From NCBI GenBank assembly GCA_030280995.1, contig JASXTE010000079.1, forward strand, positions 92,935-156,934: DNA of 64,000 nt, read 5' to 3'. A program made the translations under genes and the position numbers. Below the pieces are notes generated by a model. That model had not been told where the DNA came from and did no database searches. It saw only the letters and a list, made by a program, of their open reading frames with translations. Shown here piece after piece: positions 36,640 to 47,983 of the stretch; position 1 is the first letter of the stretch, and each line of letters opens with the position of its first letter. Origin of the DNA: Hemileia vastatrix (lineage: Eukaryota; Basidiomycota; Pucciniomycetes; Pucciniales; Zaghouaniaceae).

Positions 36640-37760
36640 CACTTTTTACCTGGGTGAGAGAGAGCTCTACTGCTCGTTTTTGAGTTTTCTGAGGCTCTAC
36701 CTTTCACTTTATCGATTATCTCGTTACAAAAAGTATTGGAGCAGAGAGAGAGAGTCCAGAGCTAGTCGTCATGTCCTCTCTTCCTTTTGCAGTCGCACTC
36801 TTGCTCTCTCCTCTGAAGATGTTCTTTTACCCACACCTCATCTGATCACACTTTTTGCCTCTCTCAGAGAAAGTGCTATGTCTCAATCCGTGTTTGTTGG
36901 GTCCTTATCTTTCATTTTCTTTACTTGACAAAGGCGATCCGACTCGCTTGGCCAGAGCTGGAGGTCTCTCTTCTCTGTTGATGACCCTTTGTCACTCAGC
37001 ATCTTTCCAGTCACACTTTTTGCCTGGCCTAGAAAGACTGCTCTGTCTCATTTTCGTATCTTTTGGGCTCATATCTTTCATTTTGTGAAGTTGGGAAGGC
37101 GAGTCGATCCTTTTGGGTAGATCTGGAGGTGTCCTTCTATGTTGATGTCACTAATTCACTTCTGGAGCTATAGGTTCAAGTCTCGAGTCTGCGTTCACAC
37201 TTTTGCCTGTCTACTTCTGGCTTCTCTTCTTAATTCTAATCTCCAGAAGTTCACTTCGATCGAGTGGGGATCGAAAAGTCAAGCTATCACTGTCATCCCA
37301 TTAGCTTTTGACATCTTTTTCAAGGGAAGGAAAGAAAAAGCTTCTGAGCTCTCGTCTTTCACTTTGGCTCGACCTTTTTTGCCTGGGCGAGAGAAAGCCC
37401 CTCCTCATTTTCGAGTCTCCTGAGGCTCCTATCTTTGATCTTGTCTCGTTTCACAAGTATTGGATCATCGAGAGAGGATCTAGAGCTCAGAGTCTTGTAG
37501 TCTCTTCCTTTTCGACTCGCACGCTCACAATCTGACTCTCCCCTTCTGACTAAATTCTTTTATCCTCACCTCTTCTGGCAATCCCTTTGTTTTCCTTAGA
37601 ACGGCTGCTTTGCCCTCGTTTCCATGTCTTCTGGGTGCCCGTCTTTCATTTCGTTACTTCACAGACGCGAGCAGACTCTCTAATTGACCAGGTCTAGTCA
37701 TTCTCTGTCGATGTTCTTCTCCACTAGAGCTATCCCTTCTTGGGTGCTCTTTTGAATTTC
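36638..37760. repeat. Degenerate tandem array of ~165-210 bp units starting at the tRNA 3' end
   Basis: Units begin with variants of CACACTTTTTGCCTGG at 36638, 36847, 37012, 37196, 37372 and probably about 37575. The first one overlaps the last two bases of the tRNA and its Pol III terminator. Shared internal blocks include CTGCTCTGTCTCATTTTCGT, then TTTGGGCTCATATCTTTCAT. Two subtypes can be told apart: units at 36638 and 37372 share AAGTATTGGA and CTCTTCCTTTT blocks; units at 36847, 37012 and 37575 share a TCTGGAGGT / GTTGATG block. No coding potential is evident. Family unknown to me. Confidence 0.65.
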
Positions 37761-38894
37761 AACCTCTTATTGGGTTCTTGTCCGTCAACCTTCCCTTTGG
37801 CATGTGATTACAAATTAGGCTATCTCATCGTCTTGGATCCCAAGCTGTCCACAATAAGGCTATTCCATCTTCCAGTCTTCAAATCACTGTTCCGACTTGA
37901 CCACTCATACTTTTGACATTCAAATCCTACCCATCCGATCTTAGTTCAGATCGGCCAAAGTCTCTTCTCCTTAGAATTTCGTTCTCATTCATTACCTCGC
38001 TCTCATTTCTTCAAATGTTTTCCAACAACCTAACTTTCTTTTAAAGCCATTCATCTCAAGTCAGGTTCTCCATTTCGAAGCCTTTCCAAATCGATCTCAT
38101 ACGGATTTCGCCCAACTCATGTCATTATTTGCTTGAGATGACAAATCGAAAGGTCTGCCCTTGCCTGCCTGAAGTGCGCGAATAGCTGCTCGAGCTACTC
38201 AAGATTCAAAAGTAAGATTGATCGTTTCCATTCTGATTCATTTCTTTCTTCGTTTCTAAGTTCTTATCTACCTACTACCATGGTTCCGTCAAAATGTCGT
38301 GGGTCTAGAAACCAAATGAGCAGCGAATGAGGACATGAATTGACGCAGATCTAATCAAGATTCCACCTCTTTCTTGTTTCCTCATACGGTCATCAGTACT
38401 TGAGAGAAGAAGAGTAAAGAGGCGGCGATTTGAATCGATCTGAATTTCGATTCTTAGCCAATTCGAGTCGACGTCGATTCACAATGTGGGCTTGAGAGAA
38501 AATGGAGCTCTGCAGCCCTCTGCAAGCTTATGGCTACCAGTTGAGCTCTTCTCGAACATTTCCTCGGGAAGAACTCTGACACAAAGGATAGGAGAAGTCA
38601 AGAGGAATCTCAAAGGGCGCCAGACGTCGAGAAAAAGCCGCTCTACGTTTGGCTGTGAAGCCTTTGGGAATCGAAAGATCTGTTACAAAGAGTCTCGAAT
38701 TGAAGGGTACCTTCCCGTTGACCTCACTTCGCACCGCTGTCTATACTTTCAAATCTCATTTTCGAGGCAGATCGTTGTGGAAATGTGCAGGTTCGAAATG
38801 GGACAGAAATGTGAGGCCCGCTTCTTATCAGGTCTCTTTTTCTCTGTTTCTTCTCTAACTATCCAGCCTCGAAAGACTCGAAATAAATGATCTA
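37761..38894. other. 1.1 kb without recognisable gene between the two repeat arrays
   Basis: No conserved protein motif or RNA fold is evident. The open frame at 38486-38890 has no recognisable product; some words (GAGTCGA, TCGAAAGAG) resemble the downstream repeat, so older copies may lie here. Confidence 0.5.
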
Positions 38895-39345
38895 GACCGG
38901 ATCGAATCGAAGCGAGTCTTCTCAGGAGACCTCTCGTTGCAAAAGAGTGAAAGGCGAGCAATGAAAGATTTCGACGTTGGTCTGGCCATCAATGACCAGC
39001 GAATTCGACGTTGTTCAAAATTCCTACCTCCAAGATCATAGAGAATGACCAAAGCTCAAATGCTTTCTATTCGTCCGGTTCGACTTGAAACGAGTCTTTC
39101 AAGGTGAGAGCGAGCCGGAAAGAGTCGATGTCGAGAAGTGACGAGAGATTTCGAAGCTGGCCTGCACACAAACCACCGATTCAACTTCGTTCCAACTTGC
39201 TACCTCCAGGTCGTAAAACACGAACAAAGCTCAACGGCTCATATCGGTCTAGATCGACTCGAAAAGAGTCTTTGAAGATGAGAGCGAGTCCTAAAGAGTC
39301 GATGAAGACCAAGGAAAGATTTCAAGCGCTTGGTGGCAAAAAATG
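38895..39345. repeat. Second tandem array, ~175 bp unit, about 2.5 copies
   Basis: Units start at 38895, 39073 and 39246 with CCGGATCGAATCGAAGCGAG, CCGGTTCGACTTGAAACGAG and a third variant. Shared internal blocks: GAGAGCGAG, AGATTTCGA, CTACCTCCA and AAAGCTCAA in the same order and spacing. Copies are clearly diverged. Each unit head resembles a Pol III B box (GGTTCGANTCC). Not related in obvious sequence to the array at 36638-37760. Confidence 0.7.
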
Positions 39346-39744
39346 AAGAGTGTCTCAGCTTGGTCGGGAAATGGTTGATTTACCCTCCTCCCTGTCAGAA
39401 CGTTCCTCTTATCCCTTTCATTCAACAGTATCGAGCCCTTAATATCGCAAATGTTTGGAAGTTAGCGAGGAAGGGTTCCTCGCTCAGATCCGTCATTCTC
39501 CTCTTCTTTGTTTGCTCTCTTCTCTTCTTGTTCTTCTTCCCTCTCCTCCCAGCTCCTTCTCTTTATCTTCTCTTCTACTTCTTTCGTGGCAGGTCTCCAC
39601 ACTTTTTGCTTCTCAATCTTTGGTCTCATCAATCGCAAGTCGGTCTAGTAAAGGGTTCTTCAAGTTCTCCAAATCAACCAACCCATCCACACTCCTTTCC
39701 TTTCAACAAAGCTAGGAACGGAAGCCTACCCTTTAGAAAGCATC
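39346..39744. other. Promoter and leader of the polysaccharide deacetylase
   Basis: A very pyrimidine-rich block at about 39490-39590 precedes the signal-peptide gene. No other gene is seen. Confidence 0.55.
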
Positions 39745-41339
39745 ATGCGATCTTCAATCTTCATCAAAGCAACTTTGATTCTCACTCTATCATCCTTCTC
39801 TCTTCAAGCAACGTCCGTCCCAGTCATGACGATCAAGTTGGACAAGACGGTTGGCTACAACACTCCTTCAGACGTAGCTTCTGATCTCGACATTCTAGAC
39901 GTTCCGACTTCACTGACGGATCCATCAAATGTTGCAGGCAGTGGAGTTTCAGTGGCAGGAGGAAAGGCAGGTTATAATTCGGACAATTCAGCTTCTTCAG
40001 CTCCCTCGAGCGCAGACACGCCAGCTTTCTTGACTCCAGCAGCTTCCTCACCTTTATCTTCCAATTCAGCAACTTCTTCAATCTCAAGCACTTCGAGAAA
40101 TACGACATCTCACATGCATTTACCTCCAGTAGCTTCGGGAGTCAAGTCCAACCTTTTAGGTAGATTGTCGGAAAACTTCAACATCTCTCTGCCTGCTAGT
40201 GTTCATAAAGGTTTAGTGACTCAATGTGATAAAGACATAGCTTTGAGTTACGATGATGGAGTCTACAAGTGGGGTGCTGAACTAGATGCTGCTTATGCTC
40301 TGTATCCAGGAGCTAGAATGACTCGCTTCGTCAATGGTCAGAATTTTCTGCCGTGCATTTACGACGAAGCTTCGGTCAAGAGTTTGAGAGCTTCTTATGA
40401 TGCTGGTCATTTAATAGCTTCCCATACTTGGACTCATGCTCATCTCAACAGTCTGGTGAGTGGTACGATGGAGATTGATGTTGCCGCTTCTTGGACACGA
40501 AAGTCAGTTTCGGTCACTGATCTTTGTTCTTCTGTTCTTGATTCTTAACTTTTGGATTCAATTTCCAGACCCATGATGAGATCGACGAAGAGATCGAGGC
40601 TTTGGAACTGGCACTGTGGAAGATTATTGGAGCAGGTGAGTGAAAGATGATGAACTTGGAAGGACAAGAACGATGGAGGTTCTTTCTTCGTTTGACGACT
40701 GACTTTATCCTTCCATGTTGTTATTTCGTCTCTTAATAATCAGTTCCAGCAATCATTCGACCTCCTTGTGAGTGAAAAGCACTCTCACGAGCCTCTAGAG
40801 TCGAGACATGAGACCTGACTCTTCGAAACCTCTTCTACCTTTTCCCAACTCCTATAGATGGCGAAGCCAACGACGACGTGGTCCAATACCTCAACAACAA
40901 GCATGGTCTTACAGTCACTAATTGGGACGTTGATTCTGCAGATTCAGCTGGAGCAACTCCATCAGCTTCGATCAGCACTCTGTCTGCTTTCAAGTATCCG
41001 GATCCACACATGCCTCTGATGCATGAAACCTATCAAACTTCAGTCGAGATGGTGACACCTCAAATCTTACCAATCTATAGGAAACAAGGTTATAAGTTGA
41101 TGACGATCAGTCAATGTTTGAGTGGAGTTCCAGCTTATAAACTTCAAGGCAAAAGACAAGAAAGAGACGAAACTTGGACTTGTGATGGTCAAGTCACTTA
41201 CCTTGCAAAGAGAAAGTTGGAGAATCAGAAGAGAATGTTGAGGAGAGCTGTAGAAGAGAGTCGACTGGAAAGTTTGGAAGGTCTAGAGTTTCGAGCAGGT
41301 TCAAAAGGTTCGAAAAGTGTAGAAGACGACGATTGCTGA
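39745..41339 (+). CDS. Secreted polysaccharide (chitin) deacetylase, CE4 family
   Basis: Likely removes acetyl groups from chitin or a related wall polymer. Exons: 39745-40455, 40569-40635, 40744-40767 (24 nt), 40858-41339. A cleavable signal peptide (MRSSIFIKATLILTLSSFS) is followed by a ~110-residue Ser/Ala-rich linker and then the NodB domain. Motif 1 is ALSYDDGVYKW (usual TFDDGP; the two Asp are kept, Pro is not). Motif 2 is SHTWTHAHL with the two metal His. Motif 3 is RPPYG, split across the 24-nt exon. Motif 4 is NWDVDSAD, and the C-terminal His motif is LMHETYQ. The C terminus is highly charged and lacks a GPI signal, so the enzyme is probably secreted or wall-bound. No frame break. 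Confidence 0.9.
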
Positions 41340-41701
41340 GACGTTCAAAGTCCCCTTTCTTGTCTGGTTCTCTCTTTCTTTTGACTTGTCTGTGTCTACT
41401 TCTCCATGAAGAACACCATCCGTCTTTATTTGTCATCCTCTATAATTCTCTATAATAGATGCTTCGTTCCAGCTTCCAGTCTTCTTTCTTGTGTGAGTCT
41501 CCGACCATCGCTTGAAAGCACTTGACTGTCCTTCTTTCTTCTGGTTTCGAGATGAATTTCAAAGTCTTTAATCTTGGCTTTGGGTGATGTAGTGATGCGG
41601 AATGATCATGTCGAATTTGAGAAGATGTTCAAAAGCGAAAAAGATTTTCTTCTGTTCGTTCTTCCCGAACAACAACACCACAGCTCTTGAACTTTGAAGC
41701 A
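41340..41701. other. Short intergenic stretch before NAD+ synthetase
   Basis: No gene is seen; it should hold the promoter of the NAD+ synthetase gene. Confidence 0.55.
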
Positions 41702-44700
41702 ATGGGTCATCCAGTGTAAGCAGTGAAGAATATCATATTCATTCAACAATCGGATGCGATCTGTCGTAAAGCAAAGAGACTTGCAGACGAAGCAGAAGCT
41801 GATTCCCTATTCTCACCTTCACTTTCTTCACAGAACGCTAGCCACTTGCTCTCTCAATCAGTGGGCTCTGGACTTCGATGGCAATAGAGATAGGATTCTG
41901 GAATCCATCCAAATCGCAGAAGAGAAGGGCGCCAGTCTCAGAGTTGGGCCAGAACTCGAGATTCCGTGAGTAAAGATGGAAGAAGACGAGTCACACTTTC
42001 TCCGAGGCCTTACTGATTGATCCTCCTCGCACTTACTCTTGCTACGTGAATCGATTGACAAAGTGGATATGGGGTAAGTAAATTGCCACGAGCAAGATGA
42101 ACAAAGCGTCAGCCTCGTCTCAAAGTTCTACCTTTCTCTTTTGTTCGTTCCCTCAGTGCTTCGACCATTTCCTAGAAGGAGATACCGTTCTTCACTCTTG
42201 GGAAGTGCTAGGTCAGATTCTCCAATCGACTCAAGCCAAAGACATCATCTGCGATGTAGGAATGTGAGTGTTTTCCTAGACGATCTTCGTTCTCTCCAAA
42301 GCTCTCAACCCTTACGCCATCTTCCATTCTCAAATCCTTCCTCAGGCCAGTTCAACATCGTTCTTCTCTTTACAACTGTAGAGTTCTGATTCTTTCCGGA
42401 AAGATCATTCACATCAGACCAAAGATGTGGATGGCAAACGACGGGAACTATCGAGAATTAAGGTATTTCACTCCATGGTCTCGAAGAGGGGAAACCGATT
42501 CTTTCCCTCTGCCAAGGTCTATCCGCGAAATCACCGGTCAGGTCGAGGTTCCCTTTGGAGATGCTGTCGTATCGACCCTAGACACCGTCATTGGTGTAGA
42601 GCTCTGTGAGGAGCTGTTCACTCCAAACAGGTAAGGTTTTCGCGAGACACACAAGAGATGAAGGACTGTCGTATTGACATAATTTCTCGTTCTCTATCTT
42701 TCAGTCCTCACATTGCTATGGGTCTAGATGGAGTAGAGATCTTCATTAACCCAAGTGCAAGTCATCACGAATTGAGAAAGCTTTATCGTAGAGTGGAGTT
42801 GATCAAGGAGGCTACTTTGAAGGTAAGGATGTGAGCTAATCTCGTCTCCAAGATTGATGTCGAGAGCTGAATCTTCTTTTCCCTGTCTTTGGTTTTTCTT
42901 CGTCAGCTCGGGGGAATCTATCTCTACGCCAACCAACAAGGTTGCGATGGAGACAGACTTTACTACGATGGCTGTCCTTTGATCGCTGTCAATGGTTCAA
43001 TCGTCGCTCAAGGTTCTCAATTCTCATTGGATGATGTTCAAGTCATCACGGCTACAGTGGATCTGGATGACGTGAGAGCTGCAAGAGCTAGCAAATCGAG
43101 AGGAATGCAAGCTCAATACGCAAATGGAAACATCAAGAATGGAAAAGGTTTCGATAGAATCAAAGTTGATTTCGAATTAGGTGAAAGAGAAGAATGGTCC
43201 TCTTCCAGCAAGCTCGATGGATCTCTGTCTCATCCTCAAGCTTCCACAAAGCCGATGGAGGTGTTCTATCACACTCCTGAAGAGGAGATTGCGTGAGTTT
43301 GGTGGCCTCTTCCACTCGATAGAGTAGTAGCCTTGTCCTGCGGTTTCTCTGTTTCTCCTTCTCTTCTCTCATTGATCTATACTCTCATTTTCCTTCTGAT
43401 CGTGTCCTCAGTCTTGGTCCTGCTTGTTGGCTATGGGATTATCTCAGACGATCTCGCACTCAAGGCTTCTTCATCCCACTTTCCGGAGGTATCGATTCTT
43501 GTGCCACTTCAGTGATCGTCTTTTCGATGTGTAGGCTAGTCTTCAAAGCATGTCAAACCTCAACTTCGACCTCAAAATCATCAACTCCATTAGGACCAAA
43601 CAAACAAGTCTTATCAGACGTCAGACGTATCTGTGGTGAACCAGAAACTTCGACTTGGATTCCATCAAGTCCGCAAGAGATCTCGAACAAGCTCTTCGTC
43701 ACTTGTTACATGGGAACCGAGAACTCTTCTTTCGAAACCAGGGACAGAGCGAAGAAGTTAGCTGAAGCGATTGGATCTTATCACATCGACTTGAACATGG
43801 ATTTGATCATTACTGCTATCATCGCTTTGTTCACGATGGTTACGAGTAAGACTCCAAGATTCAAGCTACATGGTGGAACTGCCGGAGAGAATCTAGCTTT
43901 GCAAAACATTCAAGCTAGGTTGAGAATGTTGCTGGCATACATGTTCGCTCAATTGGTGCCATGGGTAAGAGGTAGAGTTGGTGGATTGTTGGTTTTGGGA
44001 TCTGCCAACGTCGATGAAAGGTGAGTTCCTGATCTCGAGAGTTCTGCTTCTTTGTCGTCTCAAAAAGTTTGTTTCAATCACCTGCTTTCAATCTAGGACT
44101 GTCGTCGCTGACTCTGTCTAACGCATTTCCTCTCTTTTGAATCGAACTGCAGTCTTCGAGGCTATCTCACAAAGTATGATTGTTCTTCAGCGGACATCAA
44201 TCCGATCGGAGGAATCTCAAAGACGGATCTCAAAGCTTTCATAGCTTATGCTCAAGATGCCTTTGAACTTCCGGTCCTGGAAACCTTCTTGAACGCAACT
44301 CCAACTGCTGAATTGGAGCCAATCACAAAGGAATACGTGCAAGCTGACGAGGTGAGAAATTGACAGAGTTTTCTGTCTCGGTTCCTTCACAAAATGTGTC
44401 TGATTATGAGGTCTTGAAACAATTCTGACTACTGACTTCGATACCTTTTTTGGTTCTCAACGACTTGTCTCAGGCCGACATGGGAATGACTTACGACGAG
44501 CTTTCCATCTTTGGAAGATTGAGAAAGGTCGGAAAATGCGGTCCCTATAGTATGTTTACGAAGTTGGTTCATGAATGGGGAGATACTTTGTCTCCCAAAG
44601 AGGTGAGTCTCTTCGCGTGGAAAGCAAACGATTGCCTTCATCGTTTTCTCTTTTGCTCTCTTCATTTTCTCACCTTCTCTCTCGTCTACATGTTCTTTAC

Positions 44701-45236
44701 TCTCTCAGATTGCAGAAAAGGTCAAGTTGTTCTTCTTTGAATACGCTAGGAATCGTCACAAGATGACGACCTTGACTCCATCTTATCATGCGGTAAGAAT
44801 TTTGACTCTTTCTATGTTCGTGGTTCTGACAATCCCCAAGTTCTGTCTACTGATCTGAACAATACGATTTTCTCTTCTTTTATTCGAGAAAACAGGAATC
44901 TTACAGTCCAGATGACAATCGTAAGTCGCGATTGTTTTGCCACACCTTGTTTCGTCATCTCTTTTCGAGTCTTATCTCTTTCTGACTGAACTGCTGCTCT
45001 CTCTGACTTTCTTTCATGTTATTCTACCAGGTTTCGATCTGAGACCATTCCTATATCCAAGTCGATTCCCATTCCAGTTCAGAAAGATTGATGAATTGGC
45101 TGCGAGAGTGAGTTTTCGATGTATTTCTCTCCGACATTCTTGGACGTTGATCTGTATCTAACATTGCCTATCCCATCTCTATTCCTATTATTGACATCAG
45201 ATCCCGGATAGAAGCGAGAAGGAGAAGAAGGAGTGA
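41702..45236 (+). CDS. QNS1: Glutamine-dependent NAD+ synthetase
   Basis: Last step of NAD+ synthesis: amidates nicotinate adenine dinucleotide with ammonia released from glutamine by the fused N-terminal amidase domain. At least ten exons; the first is 41702-41715 and the second 41834-41966. A 10-nt exon (42064-42073) and a 25-nt exon (44896-44920) are needed to keep frame and conserved residues. Amidase domain: [18 protein letters not shown] (Glu of the triad), [15 protein letters not shown] (Lys) and GVELCEELF (nucleophile Cys). Synthetase domain: [15 protein letters not shown] (ATP pyrophosphatase loop), [58 protein letters not shown], and [17 protein letters not shown] near the end. About 700 residues, as in yeast Qns1. 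No frame break. Confidence 0.95.
42064..42073 (+). other. 10-nt microexon of NAD+ synthetase
   Basis: TGGATATGGG lies between the acceptor TTGACAAAG and donor GTAAGT. It joins exon ends at 41966 and 42157 to give PELEIP-GYG-CFDHF, the conserved amidase motif. Skipping it would delete GYG and shift the frame. Confidence 0.85.
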
Positions 45237-45672
45237 GAGAGGTTGCTGTCGAAAAGCCGATGGAAGGGAAGAGTGGCAAAAGAGAGAGATGGCTCAAGAT
45301 GTGTTTCTGCAATAGATGAGATGAGAACTTTCTCTTCACGACTTGATTTTCTTCCAAATTGAATGATTTCTGAGACTGATGACAAAGAGAGAGGTAGGAA
45401 TCGTTCGGTCTGAATCGTTTGCTGATTGGAAGGCCGAAAAAAGTCAGGTCATTTTTGGCCATGAAGATTTCTGGCTATCTATCTTTTGTCGTACAACATC
45501 CCACACTCTTTTTCTTTCCTTCTTCTTCTTCCTTCTCTATTCTCTTTTTCTCGCATTTGTTCCATCCTACAAGACTCAAGTCACAACTACGCGGAATCTC
45601 ATCAAGCGCAACTCACAAACTCTCAGTTCTCAAAAAACCTTCTGAAACTTCCTTCGCCCACGCCTTATCGTC
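45237..45672. other. Intergenic region upstream of ERG3
   Basis: T/C-rich leader from about 45480. No gene is seen. Confidence 0.55.
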
Positions 45673-47323
45673 ATGGACGTCGTGTTACGATTGGCTGATG
45701 ATTACCTTTTGGATAGAGTTTGGGCAACAGTCTGGCCAGCAGTTCCAAGGTCAATTCTAAACACAGCTGCCACTTTGGCTTCTGCAGCAGGTGCAGGTCA
45801 GAATGGTGGCATCTTCCAAACTTCCTCAAAATCAGCCTCTTCTTCCATCCTCGACTCATTCGGCAACAACTTCACAGCCACTTTGGCCAATTCACAGACA
45901 TTGGAACATCTTCAGAATGCTGTCTATGGAGCTTCAGAGTGGGGAAGCAAATGGCAAGGGCTATCGGCTTTACCAAGAGATAACTTTTATAGGTCAGTCT
46001 TCCTGGCCTCAAGTTTTGAAACCTATCCTCATCCCCTCTTTCCTTTGATCATTCCTCTTATCTCTCTCTCTCTTCTATCTCTCTCTATTCAATTATTCAT
46101 CTCTTTACTTTCCCCAGACAATGCATTTCACTCTACGCAATCACCTACGTGGGAATTCTCCTCCTCTACTTTTCCTTCGCAACTGCTTCCTACTATCTCT
46201 TCTTCAACAAGGAAATGATGAAACATCCTAGATTCCTAAAAAACCAAGTCAGGTTGGAGATCAACGCTTCATTATCTGCTTTTGCTCCTTTGGATCTCTT
46301 GACTCTGCCTTGGTTCGTCGCAGAGGTCAGAGGTCATTCAAAGATTTATGATACCATTGATGCTCATCCTTGGGGCTGGAAGTACGCTGCTCTTTCAATC
46401 CCCTTCTTCTTGGTCTTTACCGATTTCTGCATCTATTGGGTTCATCGATTGGAACATCATCCAAGGCTTTATAAGCATGTCCACAAACCACATCACAAAT
46501 GGCTCGGTGAGTAAGAATAGAAGACGCGGGGAAGGATGGCGAATGGGTAGGACAAAGTCGCATGATAAGATGAGGGGCTAGATGGACATCGAAGGAATCC
46601 AAAGAGAAGATTCAAGAGGCTCAAACAAACTTTTTGAGGTAGTAGCGATGTCATTTCGAGAGCATATACGAGACTCGAATCTGGTGCATCGGCTCAATCT
46701 TCCGAGATCTCTTATCCCTTTCTTTGAACTGGCCTCATCCTCTTGATCGATTCTCATCTTATCAAGATCTGACTTGGGAACTCATCAATTCTCTTCCAAT
46801 CTTCTCTCTTCTCTCACGCTAGTCCCAACTCCTTTCGCCTCTCACGCTTTCCACCCAATCGATGGATACGCTCAATCCCTACCATACCACATCTTCGTCT
46901 TCCTCTTCCCACTTCATAGATGGGTTTACATGGGACTCTTTGTCTTTGTGAACATGTGGAGTATCTTGGTGAGTTGATCTTTGATCGAGTCCAAATTATA
47001 TCGTCTGATTCCTGCAAGTCTTCTGACATCACCTGTTTTCGTCTCTCTTACTTTTCGACTCTCTTCAGATTCACGACTCAGACATGATTTGCAACTCTCC
47101 ACTAGAGAAGATCATCAATGGACCTTCTCATCATACTCTACATCATCTTTACTTCACAGTCAACTATGGCCAATACTTCACTGGTTGTGATCGTCTTGGT
47201 GGAAGTTATAGAGCTCCAAAAGCTGAAGACGATCCTCTTTTGGCAGTCACTGGAAAGGGAGACAAAGCTGCAAAGGAACAAGCTTTGGCTCAACAGATTG
47301 CCGAAAGCAAGAAGTCAGTCTAA
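45673..47323 (+). CDS. ERG3: C-5 sterol desaturase
   Basis: ER membrane di-iron oxygenase that introduces the C5-C6 double bond in ergosterol synthesis. Exons: 45673-45992, 46118-46506, 46823-46968, 47069-47323. Landmarks: DRVWATVWP near the N terminus; helices [20 protein letters not shown] and [15 protein letters not shown]; then the histidine boxes HRLEHHP, HKPHHKW and [10 protein letters not shown], plus [14 protein letters not shown]. The tail [17 protein letters not shown] is typical of ERG3. About 370 residues, family length. No frame break. An N-terminal Ser-rich insert (residues about 45-70) is longer than in yeast. Confidence 0.95.
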
Positions 47324-47918
47324 TCAAAACCATCTAGTTGAATACCTAGGTCTCTCCAAAGATCATTAGAACCTTCATCTCTCCTCAAAATACGTAATGA
47401 AGATCACAAATCAAAAATGTCAACAAAACAACTGTCTTTTGATTCGATTTCGCCTACTCTGAAAATCCAAGATTTATTTCGCATCCTCACCTCTGATTGT
47501 CTTTATCATACCCTGAAGATTCTCTCTCGAATCTTCTCATGTCACTTCTCTACTCCTAAGAACTTTCTTTCGTCTTTTGTCTCTCACTTCTCTTTTTCTC
47601 GAATCTTTCACTGCTGGTCAATACTTTAAACCCCCCTAGAAGTTTTTAAGCTACCTTTTATTTTTATCTTTAGCTGGTTCACTTTCTCTCTCCCTCTTCT
47701 CAACTCTCTATTTTCTTGGTAACTCTTTGGCGAATCGAAAGGCTTTCTCTGTATGCATCTCGAATGGACAAGCGTGTGAGACGAAGGAACAAGGTGGCAA
47801 ACGGCGGGTGGATAAAAAACTCAACTTCTCGAGGTTCATTTCCCTAAGGCTTTTAACCTTTTCTCCTTCACCTATGACTCGTGACGAATATTCGATTGGA
47901 AGGAAGTTCATCTTCGTA

Positions 47919-47973
47919 GGTCGTTCATACGTAAAAGCTTAAAAAAGATATCATTTTCGGTTGATGAACGACC
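47919..47973. promoter_or_regulatory. Inverted repeat upstream of TATA box
   Basis: GGTCGTTCAT at 47919-47928 is mirrored exactly as ATGAACGACC at 47964-47973, separated by 35 bp of AT-rich DNA. The second arm ends 10 bp before TATAAG. The arrangement suits paired transcription-factor sites; no family assigned. Confidence 0.5.
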
Positions 47974-47983
47974 ACGCGGTCTG

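Noticed and set aside
36680..37535. Several plus-strand frames of 75-94 codons
   Set aside because: They fall within the degenerate repeat array, begin at different points of the same repeated unit and share no protein-level conservation.
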